A DNA stretch of 60,307 nt from Streptomyces mexicanus (GTDB lineage Bacteria; Actinomycetota; Actinomycetes; Streptomycetales; Streptomycetaceae): NCBI RefSeq assembly GCF_902506575.1, contig NZ_LR732544.1, positions 1,766,163-1,826,469 on the forward strand. Reading direction: 5' to 3'. Of the stretch, positions 16,115 to 24,461 are shown piece by piece. The notes beneath the pieces were generated by a model that was given only the letters and a program-made list of their open reading frames with translations, was not told the DNA's origin and made no database searches. Each line of letters starts with the position of its first letter. Within the stretch, counting starts at the first letter, position 1. Both the position numbers and the translations under genes were made by a program.

Positions 16115-17545
16115 TCAGACGATGCCGAAGAGGAGGCCGGCGCCCAGGACCACCAGGGACGTCAGCGCGGCCCACTTGACCACGAACCGGGTGTGGTCGC
16201 CGAACTCGACCTTGGCCATGCCGACCAGCACGTACACGGCGGGGACGAGCGGGCTGGACATGTGCAGCGGCTGGCCGACGATGGACGCGCGGGCGATCTC
16301 CAGCGCGGAGACCCCGTGGGCCTGGCCGGCCTCGGCGAGCACCGGCAGGATGCCGAAGTAGAAGCCGTCGTTGGACATGAAGTACGTCAGCGGGATGCTC
16401 AGCACTCCGGTGACGAGCGCCATGTGCGGGCCCATGCCGTCGGGGATGTTGGTCACGAGCCAGTCGGCCATGTGGTCGACCATGCCGGTGCCCTGCAGCA
16501 CACCGGTGAAGACCGCGGCGGCGAAGACCATCCCGGAGACGTTGAGGACGTTCTCGGCGTGGGCGGCGATCCGCGCCTTCTGGTCGGGCATGTGCGGGAA
16601 GTTGACGGTCAGCGCGAGGGCGGCGCCGAGCAGGAACAGCACCGGGATCGGCAGCCACTCCATGATCATGGCGGTCAGCAGCACGACCGTGAGCAGCGCG
16701 TTGAACCAGTACAGCTTCGGGCGCAGGGTGGGGCGGTCGGGGTCCAGCCCCTGGACGGCCGCCTCCCCGGGAAGGTCCGCGTCGGCGGAGTCCGAAGCGC
16801 TGGTGTGCGCCGGGGAGCCGCCCGGGCCGGCGGAGCCCGGACCGCCCGTCGACGCCGGGGACTTGCCCCCGCCCGCGCGGACCAGCACCGTCTCCCGCCC
16901 GGCCGGCTCCAGCGCCTCGTCCAGGGTGAGCACGCCCAGCCGCCTGCGCTCGCGGCGGCCCAGCACGCAGGCCAGGGCCAGCACACCGAGCAGGCCGACC
17001 GCGAGGGCCGGGATCATCGGCACGAAGATGTCGCTCGCGTCCACCTTCAGCGCGGTGGCGGCGCGGGCGGTGGGGCCGCCCCAGGGCAGGGTGTTCATCA
17101 CGCCGTTGGCCATGGCGGCCACACCGGTCATCACGACCAGGCTCATCTTCAGGCGCTTGTACAGCGGGTACATCGCCGAGACGGTGATCATGAAGGTGGT
17201 CGAGCCGTCGCCGTCGAGGGAGACCACCGCCGCGAGCAGGGCCGTGCCGACGACGATCCGCAGCGGGTCGGCCTTGCAGAACCTCAGGATCCCCCGGACG
17301 ATCGGGTCGAAGAGGCCGACGTCGATCATCACGCCGAAGTAGACGATCGCGAACATGAGCATCGCCGCGGTGGGGGCGAGGCCGGTGACGCCGTCGATGA
17401 CGTAGTCGCCCAGCTTGGCGCCCTTGCCGACGGCCACGCAGAACAGCGCGGGGATCAGCACGAGCGCCGCGATCGGCGACATTCTCTTCATCATGATCAG
17501 GACCAGGAAGGTCGCGATCATGGCGAAGCCGAGGATGGTCAGCAT
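16115..17545 (-). CDS. CitMHS family metal-citrate transporter
   Basis: A 476-residue secondary transporter with about twelve helices. The family block LDGDGSTTFMITVSAMYPLYK lies in the first half, with NTLPWGGPTARAA after it and MSNDGFYFGILPVLAEAG with GQPLHMSSPLVPAVY in the second half. CitMHS proteins import citrate complexed to Mg2+ or Ca2+ with protons. A Gly/Ser/Pro-rich cytoplasmic loop sits between the halves. ATG 17545 matches the first helix; an open N-terminal extension upstream lacks a ribosome binding site. A widely spaced inverted repeat occupies the upstream region. Confidence 0.87.
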   Translation of the reverse strand: MLTILGFAMIATFLVLIMMKRMSPIAALVLIPALFCVAVGKGAKLGDYVIDGVTGLAPTAAMLMFAIVYFGVMIDVGLFDPIVRGILRFCKADPLRIVVGTALLAAVVSLDGDGSTTFMITVSAMYPLYKRLKMSLVVMTGVAAMANGVMNTLPWGGPTARAATALKVDASDIFVPMIPALAVGLLGVLALACVLGRRERRRLGVLTLDEALEPAGRETVLVRAGGGKSPASTGGPGSAGPGGSPAHTSASDSADADLPGEAAVQGLDPDRPTLRPKLYWFNALLTVVLLTAMIMEWLPIPVLFLLGAALALTVNFPHMPDQKARIAAHAENVLNVSGMVFAAAVFTGVLQGTGMVDHMADWLVTNIPDGMGPHMALVTGVLSIPLTYFMSNDGFYFGILPVLAEAGQAHGVSALEIARASIVGQPLHMSSPLVPAVYVLVGMAKVEFGDHTRFVVKWAALTSLVVLGAGLLFGIV

Positions 17546-17553
17546 GAGTGGAT

Positions 17554-17609
17554 ACCTAACGTTCGCCCTTGAACTGCCCACCGGGCCGGGGGTCGCGATG
17601 ACGTTAGGT
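17554..17609. promoter_or_regulatory. Spaced inverted repeat upstream of the CitMHS gene
   Basis: ACCTAACGT at 17554-17562 and its exact complement ACGTTAGGT at 17601-17609 flank 38 bases just before the transporter start. The repeats are AT-rich compared with their surroundings and could bind a regulator (two-component or TetR type) that responds to citrate. Confidence 0.4.
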
Positions 17610-17728
17610 GCCGTAAAGAAGGGTTAACAAGTGGTTGACGCACGAGCAATAAGCGCAAAACTCCAGGTCAGCCAGGCTCTCGGGGAAGGACCTGGAGGCG
17701 GCGCGGCCGCCGCGGCCCGCCCGGGGGG

Positions 17729-18346
17729 TCAGTCCAGGACGCGTCCCAGATAGGCCCGCAACAGCTCCCGCGTCTCCTCGATGATCTTCTCGTCGCCCCG
17801 GGGATCGACGCGGAAGGCGAGCTGCACGAGGGTGTCGGCGGTCTCGACGGCTATGAGGAAGGTGCGGCGCAGGTCGTCGTCCGGCTCGCGGCGCACCGGC
17901 CCGGAGAGCAGGTCGACGAGGCGGTCGGCGACCCGGTGGTTGGGCCCGGTGTGGCGCCGGCCGAGCGGGATCTGGTTGCCGAAGTCGACGAGGGAGAAGC
18001 CGGGGGCCGTGCGCTTCATCTCCAGGTACTCGTCGAGCACGGCGTCCACGGCGGCCCGCCAGCCGCCGTCCGCGCTGTTCTCCAGCCGCTCGGTGACGCG
18101 TTCGGCGTACCGCTCCAGGTTGCGCTGGGCGAGCGCGTCGGCCATCGCGCGCTTGTTGCCGAAGAAGCGGTAGACCGAGCCGATGGGCACACCGGCCCGC
18201 AGTGCGACGGCGCGCGTGCTCAGCGCGTCGTAACCGACCTCGTCGAGGAGGTCGGCGCAGGCGTCGAGGATCCGGGTCAGCCGTTCGGCACTGCGCCGCT
18301 GCACGGGTGCGCGGCGAAGCGGGGTCGCAGGAGGCACAGGGCTCAT
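17729..18346 (-). CDS. TetR family transcriptional regulator
   Basis: A 205-residue TetR protein. The helix-turn-helix runs from RRSAERLTRILDACADLL through VGYDALSTRAVALRAGVPIGSVYRFFGNK (about residues 15-65). A helical C-domain resembles the TetR_C family seen in small regulators of membrane or lipid genes. The start ATG 18346 is the first Met before the HTH and has no strong ribosome binding site. It lies downstream of the lipoprotein gene and upstream of the citrate transporter, all on the minus strand, so it may regulate either. The ligand is unknown. Confidence 0.86.
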   Translation of the reverse strand: MSPVPPATPLRRAPVQRRSAERLTRILDACADLLDEVGYDALSTRAVALRAGVPIGSVYRFFGNKRAMADALAQRNLERYAERVTERLENSADGGWRAAVDAVLDEYLEMKRTAPGFSLVDFGNQIPLGRRHTGPNHRVADRLVDLLSGPVRREPDDDLRRTFLIAVETADTLVQLAFRVDPRGDEKIIEETRELLRAYLGRVLD

Positions 18347-18417
18347 GATGCCGTCCCGCCCGCCCCCGGTGAAGCTCTCCCTGTTCCCGGCTGTTCCCGG
18401 CTGCGGGAACGGGCGGC

Positions 18418-18978
18418 TTACCGGGGCGGCTCCTGAGCGGCGCCCGGCTCGGACGGCGACGCCTCGGGCGGCTCCTGGGCGGAGGCCGTGATGTCCGCCG
18501 TGCTCTGCACCGGCTTGCCGGCCACCGCCCACACCGTGCCGTCGTCGGCGTACAGACGGGCGGTGACGTGGTGGGTGCCCCGGGGCACGAGCCGGGCGGG
18601 CAGGTGGTACTCGGTGGTCCGCAGCCGGCCGACGAGCCGGCCGTCCACCAGGAGGTGGGCCAGGCCGCGGCCGGCCCGGGCGCGCGCGGCCGTGCCGGCC
18701 GGCGAGAAGCGGAAGCGGCGGACCCTCAGCCGTACGTCCCAGTCGCCGCCGGTGTCGGGCCGTACCTCGACCCCGATTCCGGGCGCGCCGGCGGCGTCCA
18801 CCTCGCGGTAGGGGCGCCCCTGTTCATCGGTGTGGTCGATGAGCCTGCCGGCGGATGCGGTCGGCTGCGCCCGCGCTCCTGGATCCTGCCCCCCGCTCGT
18901 ACCGCAGCCCGCGGCGCACAGCGGCAGCAGGACACCGACGGCGAGCGCGGCGCGTCTCCGGCGCGTCCACGATGTCAT
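18418..18978 (-). CDS. Secreted lipoprotein, hypothetical
   Basis: A 186-residue protein. It has a lipoprotein signal (RRRRAALAVGVLLPLCAAGC with the acylated Cys at about residue 25) and a Ser/Ala/Pro linker. A beta-rich domain follows, with WDVRLRVRRFRFSP, LLVDGRLVGRLRTTEYHLP and GTHHVTARLYADDGTVWA, reminiscent of an Ig-like or copper-chaperone-type fold. A Glu/Pro-rich tail ends the protein. ATG 18978 is the natural start for the lipobox. Divergent from hmgA. No function can be assigned. Confidence 0.72.
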   Translation of the reverse strand: MTSWTRRRRAALAVGVLLPLCAAGCGTSGGQDPGARAQPTASAGRLIDHTDEQGRPYREVDAAGAPGIGVEVRPDTGGDWDVRLRVRRFRFSPAGTAARARAGRGLAHLLVDGRLVGRLRTTEYHLPARLVPRGTHHVTARLYADDGTVWAVAGKPVQSTADITASAQEPPEASPSEPGAAQEPPR

Positions 18979-19167
18979 GCCGGCGAGCGTAGAACAGCCG
19001 TCCGACCGCCGGATCCCCCTCAGGTCTGGTTCCCCGGCCCTCCTCCGGGCGGAGGACCGCGCCCCCGGGGCGGAGGCGGCGCAGGCCCTCTTGCGCGGGG
19101 GAAACCGCAATCCTACGGTGTCCCATAGGAATCAGGTCGGACCTCAGCGCTGCGTAAGGGAGCGACG

Positions 19168-20484
19168 ATGAGCGGGGACGCACGCAAGGTGGCGGAGGGG
19201 CTGGACTACCTCTCCGGTTTCGGCAACGAGCACAGCTCCGAGGCGGTTCCGGGCGCCCTGCCCCAGGGCCGCAACTCCCCGCAGCGCGCCCCCCTCGGGC
19301 TGTACGCGGAACAGCTCAGCGGCACGGCGTTCACCGAGCCCCGGGCGCACAACCGCCGCTCGTGGCTGTACCGCATCCGCCCCTCGGCCGCGCACCCGGC
19401 GTTCACCCGCACCGGCAACGGCACGCTGCGCACGGCGCCCTTCACCCAGACCGTGCCCGACCCCAACCGGCTGCGCTGGAACCCGCTGCCCGAACCCGGC
19501 CCGGAGACCGACTTCCTGGCCGGCCTGTGGACCCTCGGCGGCAACGGCGACGTCGCCCAGCGCACCGGCATGGCGGTGCACCTGTACCACGCCAACGCCT
19601 CGATGGAGCGCGTCTTCAGCGACGCGGACGGCGAGCTGCTGATCGTGCCCGAGCGCGGCGGGCTGCTGCTGCGCACCGAGTTCGGGCTGCTGCACGCCGA
19701 GCCGGGCCACGTGGCGCTGATCCCGCGCGGAGTGCGCTTTCGCGTCGAACTCCTCGACGCCACCGCCCGCGGGTACGTCTGCGAGAACTACGGCGCCCCG
19801 TTCCGCCTGCCCGACCTCGGCCCGATCGGCGCCAACGGCCTCGCCAACGCCCGGGACTTCCGGGCCCCCGTCGCCGCCTACGAGGACGTCGAGGGCCCGG
19901 TGGAGGTGGTGAACAAGTTCTGCGGCAACCTGTGGACGGCCACCTACGACCACTCCCCGCTCGACGTCGTCGCCTGGCACGGCAACCATGTGCCTTACGT
20001 CTACGACCTGCGCCGTTTCAATGTGATCGGGACCATCTCGTACGACCACCCGGACCCGTCCATCTTCACGGTGCTGACCTCGCCGTCGGACACGCCGGGC
20101 CTGGCGGGCGTGGACTTCGTCGTCTTCGCCCCGCGCTGGCTGGTGGGCGAGGACACCTTCCGGCCGCCGTACTTCCACCGGAACGTGATGAGCGAGTACA
20201 TGGGCCTGATCGAGGGCGCCTACGACGCCAAGGCGGAGGGCTTCGTGCCGGGCGGCGGCTCGCTGCACAACATGATGTCGGCGCACGGCCCGGACCGGGA
20301 GACCTTCGACCGGGCGAGCAGCGCGGACTTGCGGCCGCAGAAGCTGGACGACGGGCTGGCGTTCATGTTCGAGACCCGCTGGCCGGTGACGCTCACCCCG
20401 CACGCGCTGCGCGCGGAGCACCTGCAGCGGCGCTACGACGACGTGTGGCAGGGCTTCGAGCGGCACTTCCGTCCGCAGGGGTGA
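19168..20484 (+). CDS. hmgA: Homogentisate 1,2-dioxygenase
   Basis: A 438-residue non-haem Fe(II) dioxygenase opening the aromatic ring of homogentisate to maleylacetoacetate in tyrosine/phenylalanine degradation. The N-terminus [12 protein letters not shown] is diagnostic. The iron-binding [10 protein letters not shown] (His and Glu) and the later [11 protein letters not shown] (His) are present. Length matches the family. AAGGGAG precedes the ATG. No fumarylacetoacetase or isomerase gene lies nearby, so the pathway is scattered. The adjacent GntR gene downstream on the same strand is the obvious candidate regulator. Confidence 0.95.
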   Translation: MSGDARKVAEGLDYLSGFGNEHSSEAVPGALPQGRNSPQRAPLGLYAEQLSGTAFTEPRAHNRRSWLYRIRPSAAHPAFTRTGNGTLRTAPFTQTVPDPNRLRWNPLPEPGPETDFLAGLWTLGGNGDVAQRTGMAVHLYHANASMERVFSDADGELLIVPERGGLLLRTEFGLLHAEPGHVALIPRGVRFRVELLDATARGYVCENYGAPFRLPDLGPIGANGLANARDFRAPVAAYEDVEGPVEVVNKFCGNLWTATYDHSPLDVVAWHGNHVPYVYDLRRFNVIGTISYDHPDPSIFTVLTSPSDTPGLAGVDFVVFAPRWLVGEDTFRPPYFHRNVMSEYMGLIEGAYDAKAEGFVPGGGSLHNMMSAHGPDRETFDRASSADLRPQKLDDGLAFMFETRWPVTLTPHALRAEHLQRRYDDVWQGFERHFRPQG

Positions 20485-20554
20485 GACCGCGGCCTCACCG
20501 CCCCCCGCACCCAGGACCATTGCACCGAGGGTGCCCGACCGGTACGGATAGCGC

Positions 20555-21304
20555 GTGACCTCCTTCGCTCCGGATTCGATCGTCCTGAACCGCAAGCTGC
20601 CGCTGTGGTACCAGGTGTCGCAGTCGCTGCGCGCCTCGATCCTCGGCCGCTCGCCCCACGACCCGCTGCGTCTGCCCACCGAGGAACAGCTGGCCGACCA
20701 CTACGGCGTGAGCGTGCTGACCATGCGGCAGGCGTTGAAGGAGCTGGAGGACGAGGGGCTGATCAGCCGGCACCGGCGGCGCGGCACGTTCATCGAACCG
20801 GCGGCCCGCCGGGGCTCCCCGGTGCGGCTGCTGGGCTCGGTGGACGCGATCGTGGCCCAGCAGTCCGGCATGACCAGCGAGCTGCTCGACCACGGCAGGT
20901 GCCCCGTGCCCGCCGAACTCGCCGAGTTCTTCCCGGACGTGGAGGAGGTCGCGACGTACCACCGGCTGCGCTGCGACGAGAAGACCGGCGAGCCGACCAA
21001 CCACGCCCGCAACTACGTCCGTCCCGAGGCGGCCGGCCGAATAGACCCCCAGGACCTGGCCCGCTGGCCGATGACCAAGGTGCTGCGGGACGTGGTGGGC
21101 GCGGACATCAGCCGGATCACCGACACCGTCGAGGCCCGGCTCGCCGACCCGGAGACGGCACGGCTGCTCCAGGTACCGCTGCTCAGCCCGATCCTGCACT
21201 ACACCGGGATCACCTATGACCGGGCGGGGCGGCCGCTGGACGTGGCGGTCATCCACTACCGCGGGGACCGCTTCTCCTTCACGGTGACGCTCGACGCCAC
21301 CTGA
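20555..21304 (+). CDS. GntR family (HutC/UTRA) transcriptional regulator
   Basis: A 249-residue regulator. The winged helix spans about residues 12-80 (LPLWYQVSQSLRASIL, LPTEEQLADHYGVSVLTMRQALKEL, GLISRHRRRGTFI), followed by a UTRA ligand domain from about residue 95. It starts with GTG 20555, 70 bp after hmgA, with no clear ribosome binding site. HutC-type regulators sense pathway metabolites, so homogentisate or tyrosine catabolites are plausible (inference from position). Confidence 0.88.
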   Translation: MTSFAPDSIVLNRKLPLWYQVSQSLRASILGRSPHDPLRLPTEEQLADHYGVSVLTMRQALKELEDEGLISRHRRRGTFIEPAARRGSPVRLLGSVDAIVAQQSGMTSELLDHGRCPVPAELAEFFPDVEEVATYHRLRCDEKTGEPTNHARNYVRPEAAGRIDPQDLARWPMTKVLRDVVGADISRITDTVEARLADPETARLLQVPLLSPILHYTGITYDRAGRPLDVAVIHYRGDRFSFTVTLDAT

Positions 21305-21339
21305 CCCCACGGCGCCCGGCCCATCGTACGATGCCCGGC

Positions 21340-22506
21340 GTGACGCACGACGACGCTCCGCTTCTGGCGGACCTCATGCCGTGGTCCGTCGCACCGCCGC
21401 GGCTCGGCCGGGGCTGGCCGGCGGCCCCCGACGCGGCCTGCCTGAAGGCCCGTTGGGACACCCTGCTGAAGGCCGAGGGCCCCGACCGGGAGGCGCTGTT
21501 CGAGCCGACGCGCGCCCGCACCCCGCACACGGCGGTCGGACAGCTGCCGGGCCGCTCGGGCGGCACCGAGCGGCTGGCGCGCGCCTCGGGTCCGTGCCCC
21601 GATCCGGTACGGGTCCTGGCGGCACCCTTCGACGAGCAGTGGCTGATCCCCGACCACCGGCTGATCGACGCCGCCCGGCCCGAGCTGTGGCGGGTGGCGG
21701 ACGCGCGGCAGGTCTTCACGGTCGAGACCACCGCCGCGCCCGGTTCCTCCGGGCTCCTGCTGCTGGCGACCTCCCTGCTGCCCGTGGTGCGCCCGGGGCG
21801 GATCCGCCCGCTGTTCCGCCGTCCCGGGGGCGCGGATCCCAACCTGGCGCCGGGCCTGCTGGACCATCTGGCCGGCCGCCTGGGGCACCGCCCGGATCCG
21901 CTGGACGTGCTCGCCTGGATCCTGACGGCGGTACGGCAGGGCCCGGCCGGCCTCGTCGTCCCGCTGACCGGGGACGCCGACCTGTGGGCGCGGGGCGTTC
22001 GGGCGGGGCGCCGGACGCTGTGGCTGATGCGCCGCGACGGCGAGCGCCCCAAGCTGCCCGGTGGCCGCCGTCCCTATGTGCGCGCCCCGCTGCCGCCCCG
22101 CCCGCTGACCCTGCGCTACGACCGCGACGAGGAGGCCCTGCTGCTCGACGAGGGCCGTATCGCCCCGGTGCCGGCCGAGGCGTGGGACTTCGAGACCGGC
22201 GGGGTCCGGGTGCTGGAGCAGTGGTTCGCGGCCCGCACCGCCGAGGGCGAGCCGGGCACGCTCGCCGCGATCCGCCCGGCCACCTGGCCGCAGGCGTGGA
22301 CGTCGGAGCTGCTGGAGCTGATCACCGTCCTGGCGCTGCTGTCCCAGGCACGGCCGGATCCGGCGGCGTGGCCGGTGGCGGACGAGGTCACCGCCGCCGA
22401 CCTGCGGGCGGCGGGCGTCCTGCCGGTGCCGGAGCCGGCGCGCCGGCCGGCCACGGTGCTGGACCACCGCGAGGAGGGCCCGGAGGGGCAGTTCGCGCTG
22501 CTCTAG
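21340..22506 (+). CDS. Type ISP restriction/modification enzyme-like protein (orphan)
   Basis: About 388 residues. The protein resembles Streptomyces proteins annotated as type ISP restriction/modification enzymes, specifically the C-terminal target-recognition part. No helicase, nuclease or N6-adenine methyltransferase motif (NPPY) is present, so it is not a complete ISP enzyme. GTG 21340 is preferred; ATG 21331 is in frame three codons upstream. TACGAT at 21327-21332 would be a -10 element placing transcription at 21340, i.e. a leaderless message. Its TAG stop coincides with the left end of a MITE-like repeat, so the C-terminus may have been altered by that insertion. Confidence 0.7.
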   Translation: MTHDDAPLLADLMPWSVAPPRLGRGWPAAPDAACLKARWDTLLKAEGPDREALFEPTRARTPHTAVGQLPGRSGGTERLARASGPCPDPVRVLAAPFDEQWLIPDHRLIDAARPELWRVADARQVFTVETTAAPGSSGLLLLATSLLPVVRPGRIRPLFRRPGGADPNLAPGLLDHLAGRLGHRPDPLDVLAWILTAVRQGPAGLVVPLTGDADLWARGVRAGRRTLWLMRRDGERPKLPGGRRPYVRAPLPPRPLTLRYDRDEEALLLDEGRIAPVPAEAWDFETGGVRVLEQWFAARTAEGEPGTLAAIRPATWPQAWTSELLELITVLALLSQARPDPAAWPVADEVTAADLRAAGVLPVPEPARRPATVLDHREEGPEGQFALL

Positions 22507-22683
22507 GGCGTGTTTCGAAAGTAGCGTCGTCCGCCCGGAGGGCGGGGCCCGCGGCGTCTGGCGCGGTGCATCGCAAGGCGGAGGGTCGTCCGCGTACTGG
22601 GCGTACGCGGACGAGCCCGACAACGCGGCGAGGTGCCGTGCCAGGCGTCGCGGGCCAGGCGGGACTTTCGAAACACGCCCTAG
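22503..22683. repeat. MITE-like long inverted-repeat element
   Basis: The 181-bp element has perfect 20-bp terminal inverted repeats (22503-22522 and 22664-22683). They begin CTAGGGCGTGTTTCGAAAGT, a type I recognise as a common Streptomyces repeat. The whole element is an imperfect palindrome with a perfect 11-bp central hairpin (22587-22597 with 22603-22613). CTAG at both outer ends could be a target duplication or part of the repeat. It carries no ORF, so it would move only with a transposase supplied in trans. Confidence 0.8.
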
Positions 22684-22703
22684 GGGCGAGCCCCCGGGCC
22701 GCG

Positions 22704-23429
22704 CTACGACCGGCCCCGGCCGGGGTCGAAGGCGTCCAGCACCCTCGCCAGCACCATGTCGAACACGGCGTCCGGGTCGAGCGGCCCCGCGTCCTCCGTG
22801 AACGCCGCCGCCATCCGCGGATAGGCCCCACTGGCGAGCTGCCGCCCGAGATAGGCACCGCGGACCGCGTTCTCCTGCTCCTCCGACCACGGCAGGTTCC
22901 GCGTGCGCTCCGCCGTGGCCAGCTCGTTGGTGACGTACATCGTCACGACCCCGTTGAGCAACCCGATGAGCTGCATCTTCATGCCGTAGGTCATCTCCTG
23001 GAGCGGGTCCAGGCAGGCCAGGCAGTGCTCCAGGTAGCGCAGTGCGTGGGGGCTGAAGCCGTAGACCGGTGACATCAGGCGCGGCAGCCAGGTGTGCCGG
23101 TGCATGAGCGCGCGCGTCTGGTGGGCCACCCTCAGCATGTCGGCGCGCCAGTCGCCCGACGGCTGCCACAGCTCGTGCTCGCCGCTGACGGCGTCCACCA
23201 TCAGCTCGTACAGGTCCTCCTTGCGGGGGACGTAGTTGTACAGCGACATCGTGCCGCAGCCCAGTTCCGCGGCCACGTGCCGCATCGAGACCGCGTCCAG
23301 TCCGCCGGCGTCGGCGAGCCGTACCGCGGCCGCCGCGATGTCGGCGCGGCTGTACGCGGGCTTGGGCCCCCGCCCGGCCCGCTCGGGACGGGCCCAGATC
23401 ACCTCGGGTACGGCCGCTCGGCCAGCCAT
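22704..23429 (-). CDS. TetR family transcriptional regulator of the exporter
   Basis: A 241-residue TetR protein. The helix-turn-helix covers about residues 25-75 (YSRADIAAAAVRLADAGGLDAVSMRHVAAELGCGTMSLYNYVPRKEDL), with a C-terminal domain of the TetR_C tetracycline-repressor-like type. It is divergent from a DrrAB-like ABC exporter, with two palindromes in the shared region, the usual arrangement for a drug-responsive repressor. AGAGGTGAT lies upstream of ATG 23429. Confidence 0.88.
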   Translation of the reverse strand: MAGRAAVPEVIWARPERAGRGPKPAYSRADIAAAAVRLADAGGLDAVSMRHVAAELGCGTMSLYNYVPRKEDLYELMVDAVSGEHELWQPSGDWRADMLRVAHQTRALMHRHTWLPRLMSPVYGFSPHALRYLEHCLACLDPLQEMTYGMKMQLIGLLNGVVTMYVTNELATAERTRNLPWSEEQENAVRGAYLGRQLASGAYPRMAAAFTEDAGPLDPDAVFDMVLARVLDAFDPGRGRS

Positions 23430-23457
23430 CGATCATCACCTCTTTCCTCATCGTAGT

Positions 23458-23519
23458 TACGTACGGCGTACGTAGTGCGCTATGGTCACCCCATGACAAC
23501 TACGTACGCTGTACTTAGT
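23458..23519. promoter_or_regulatory. Two palindromic operators in the TetR/ABC exporter promoter
   Basis: A perfect 17-bp palindrome, TACGTACGGCGTACGTA, lies at 23458-23474. A second, 21-bp imperfect one at 23499-23519 (ACTA-GTAC core) begins six bases inside the exporter gene. TATGGT at 23481-23486 with TTACGT 18 bp upstream forms a candidate promoter, whose start site would fall on the exporter ATG. Repressor binding would block both -35 access and elongation. Confidence 0.6.
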
Positions 23520-24461
23520 GAGGGTCTGGAGAAGCGGTTCAAGGACGTGCACGCCGTGCGCGGGCTGGACCTGGCGGTGGCCGAGGGCACCGTCTGCGCG
23601 GTGCTGGGACCCAACGGCGCGGGCAAGACGACACTCGTCCGGCTGCTGACCACGCTGCTGCGGCCGGACGCGGGCTCGGCCCGGGTGGCCGGGCACGACG
23701 TGGTCCGCGAGGCCGCCGCCGTGCGCCGCCTGATCGGGGTGACCGGGCAGGACACCTCGGTGGACGGCGACCTGACGGGCCGGCAGAACCTGCGTCTGTT
23801 CGCCCGGCTGCACCGGCTGCCGGCGGCGCGCGCGGCGGCCGACGCGCTCCTGGAGCGGTTCGGTTTGGCCGAGGCCGCCGACCGGACCGCGGCGACGTAC
23901 TCCGGCGGCATGCGCCGCCGCCTGGACCTGGCGGCCGGACTGGTCCGCCGGCCCGCCGTGCTGTTCCTGGACGAGCCGACCACCGGCCTGGACCCGGCCG
24001 GCCGGACCCAGGTCTGGGACACCGTGCGCGAGCTGAAGCAGCAGGGCACGACGGTCGTGCTGACCACCCAGTACCTGGAGGAGGCCGACCAGCTGGCCGA
24101 CGACGTCGCCGTGGTGGACCGGGGGCGCCTCGCGCACACCGGCTCACCGGCCCAGCTGAAGGCCCTGATCGGCACGCACGCGGAGGTGGTGGTCGCGCAC
24201 CCGGACGCCATGGCCCGGGCGGCGGCCGCGCTGGACCGGCTCACCGGGTCCGAGCCGGTGCTCGACCACGACCGGCTCGCCGTGGGCGCGGTCGCCACCG
24301 ACCCGACCCTCACGCTGCCCCGGCTGGTGCGCGAACTCGACGCGGCGGGCGTGCCGTTGCTGGACGCGAGCCTGAAGCCGCCCACGCTCGACGACGTCTT
24401 CCTCCGGCTGACCGGAGAGCCCCGGGACACCGAGGCGGCCCGGAAGGAGGTCGCCGCGTGA
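23493..24461 (+). CDS. ABC transporter ATP-binding protein (DrrA-like)
   Basis: A 322-residue ATPase. Walker A is GPNGAGKTT, the signature YSGGMRRRLDLA, and Walker B LFLDEPTTGLDP. The H-loop region is TTQYLEEADQLAD, and a C-terminal extension is typical of DrrA (daunorubicin resistance) proteins. It would power a multidrug or polyketide exporter with the following permease, whose GTG overlaps its stop by four bases. ATG 23493 probably gives a leaderless mRNA. Regulated by the divergent TetR (inference from the operators). Confidence 0.92.
   Translation: MTTTYAVLSEGLEKRFKDVHAVRGLDLAVAEGTVCAVLGPNGAGKTTLVRLLTTLLRPDAGSARVAGHDVVREAAAVRRLIGVTGQDTSVDGDLTGRQNLRLFARLHRLPAARAAADALLERFGLAEAADRTAATYSGGMRRRLDLAAGLVRRPAVLFLDEPTTGLDPAGRTQVWDTVRELKQQGTTVVLTTQYLEEADQLADDVAVVDRGRLAHTGSPAQLKALIGTHAEVVVAHPDAMARAAAALDRLTGSEPVLDHDRLAVGAVATDPTLTLPRLVRELDAAGVPLLDASLKPPTLDDVFLRLTGEPRDTEAARKEVAA

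Noticed and set aside
23475..23492. Upstream GTG start for the exporter ATPase
   Set aside because: It would lie within the predicted promoter and adds residues not seen in the family; the ATG at 23493 fits the -10 element.
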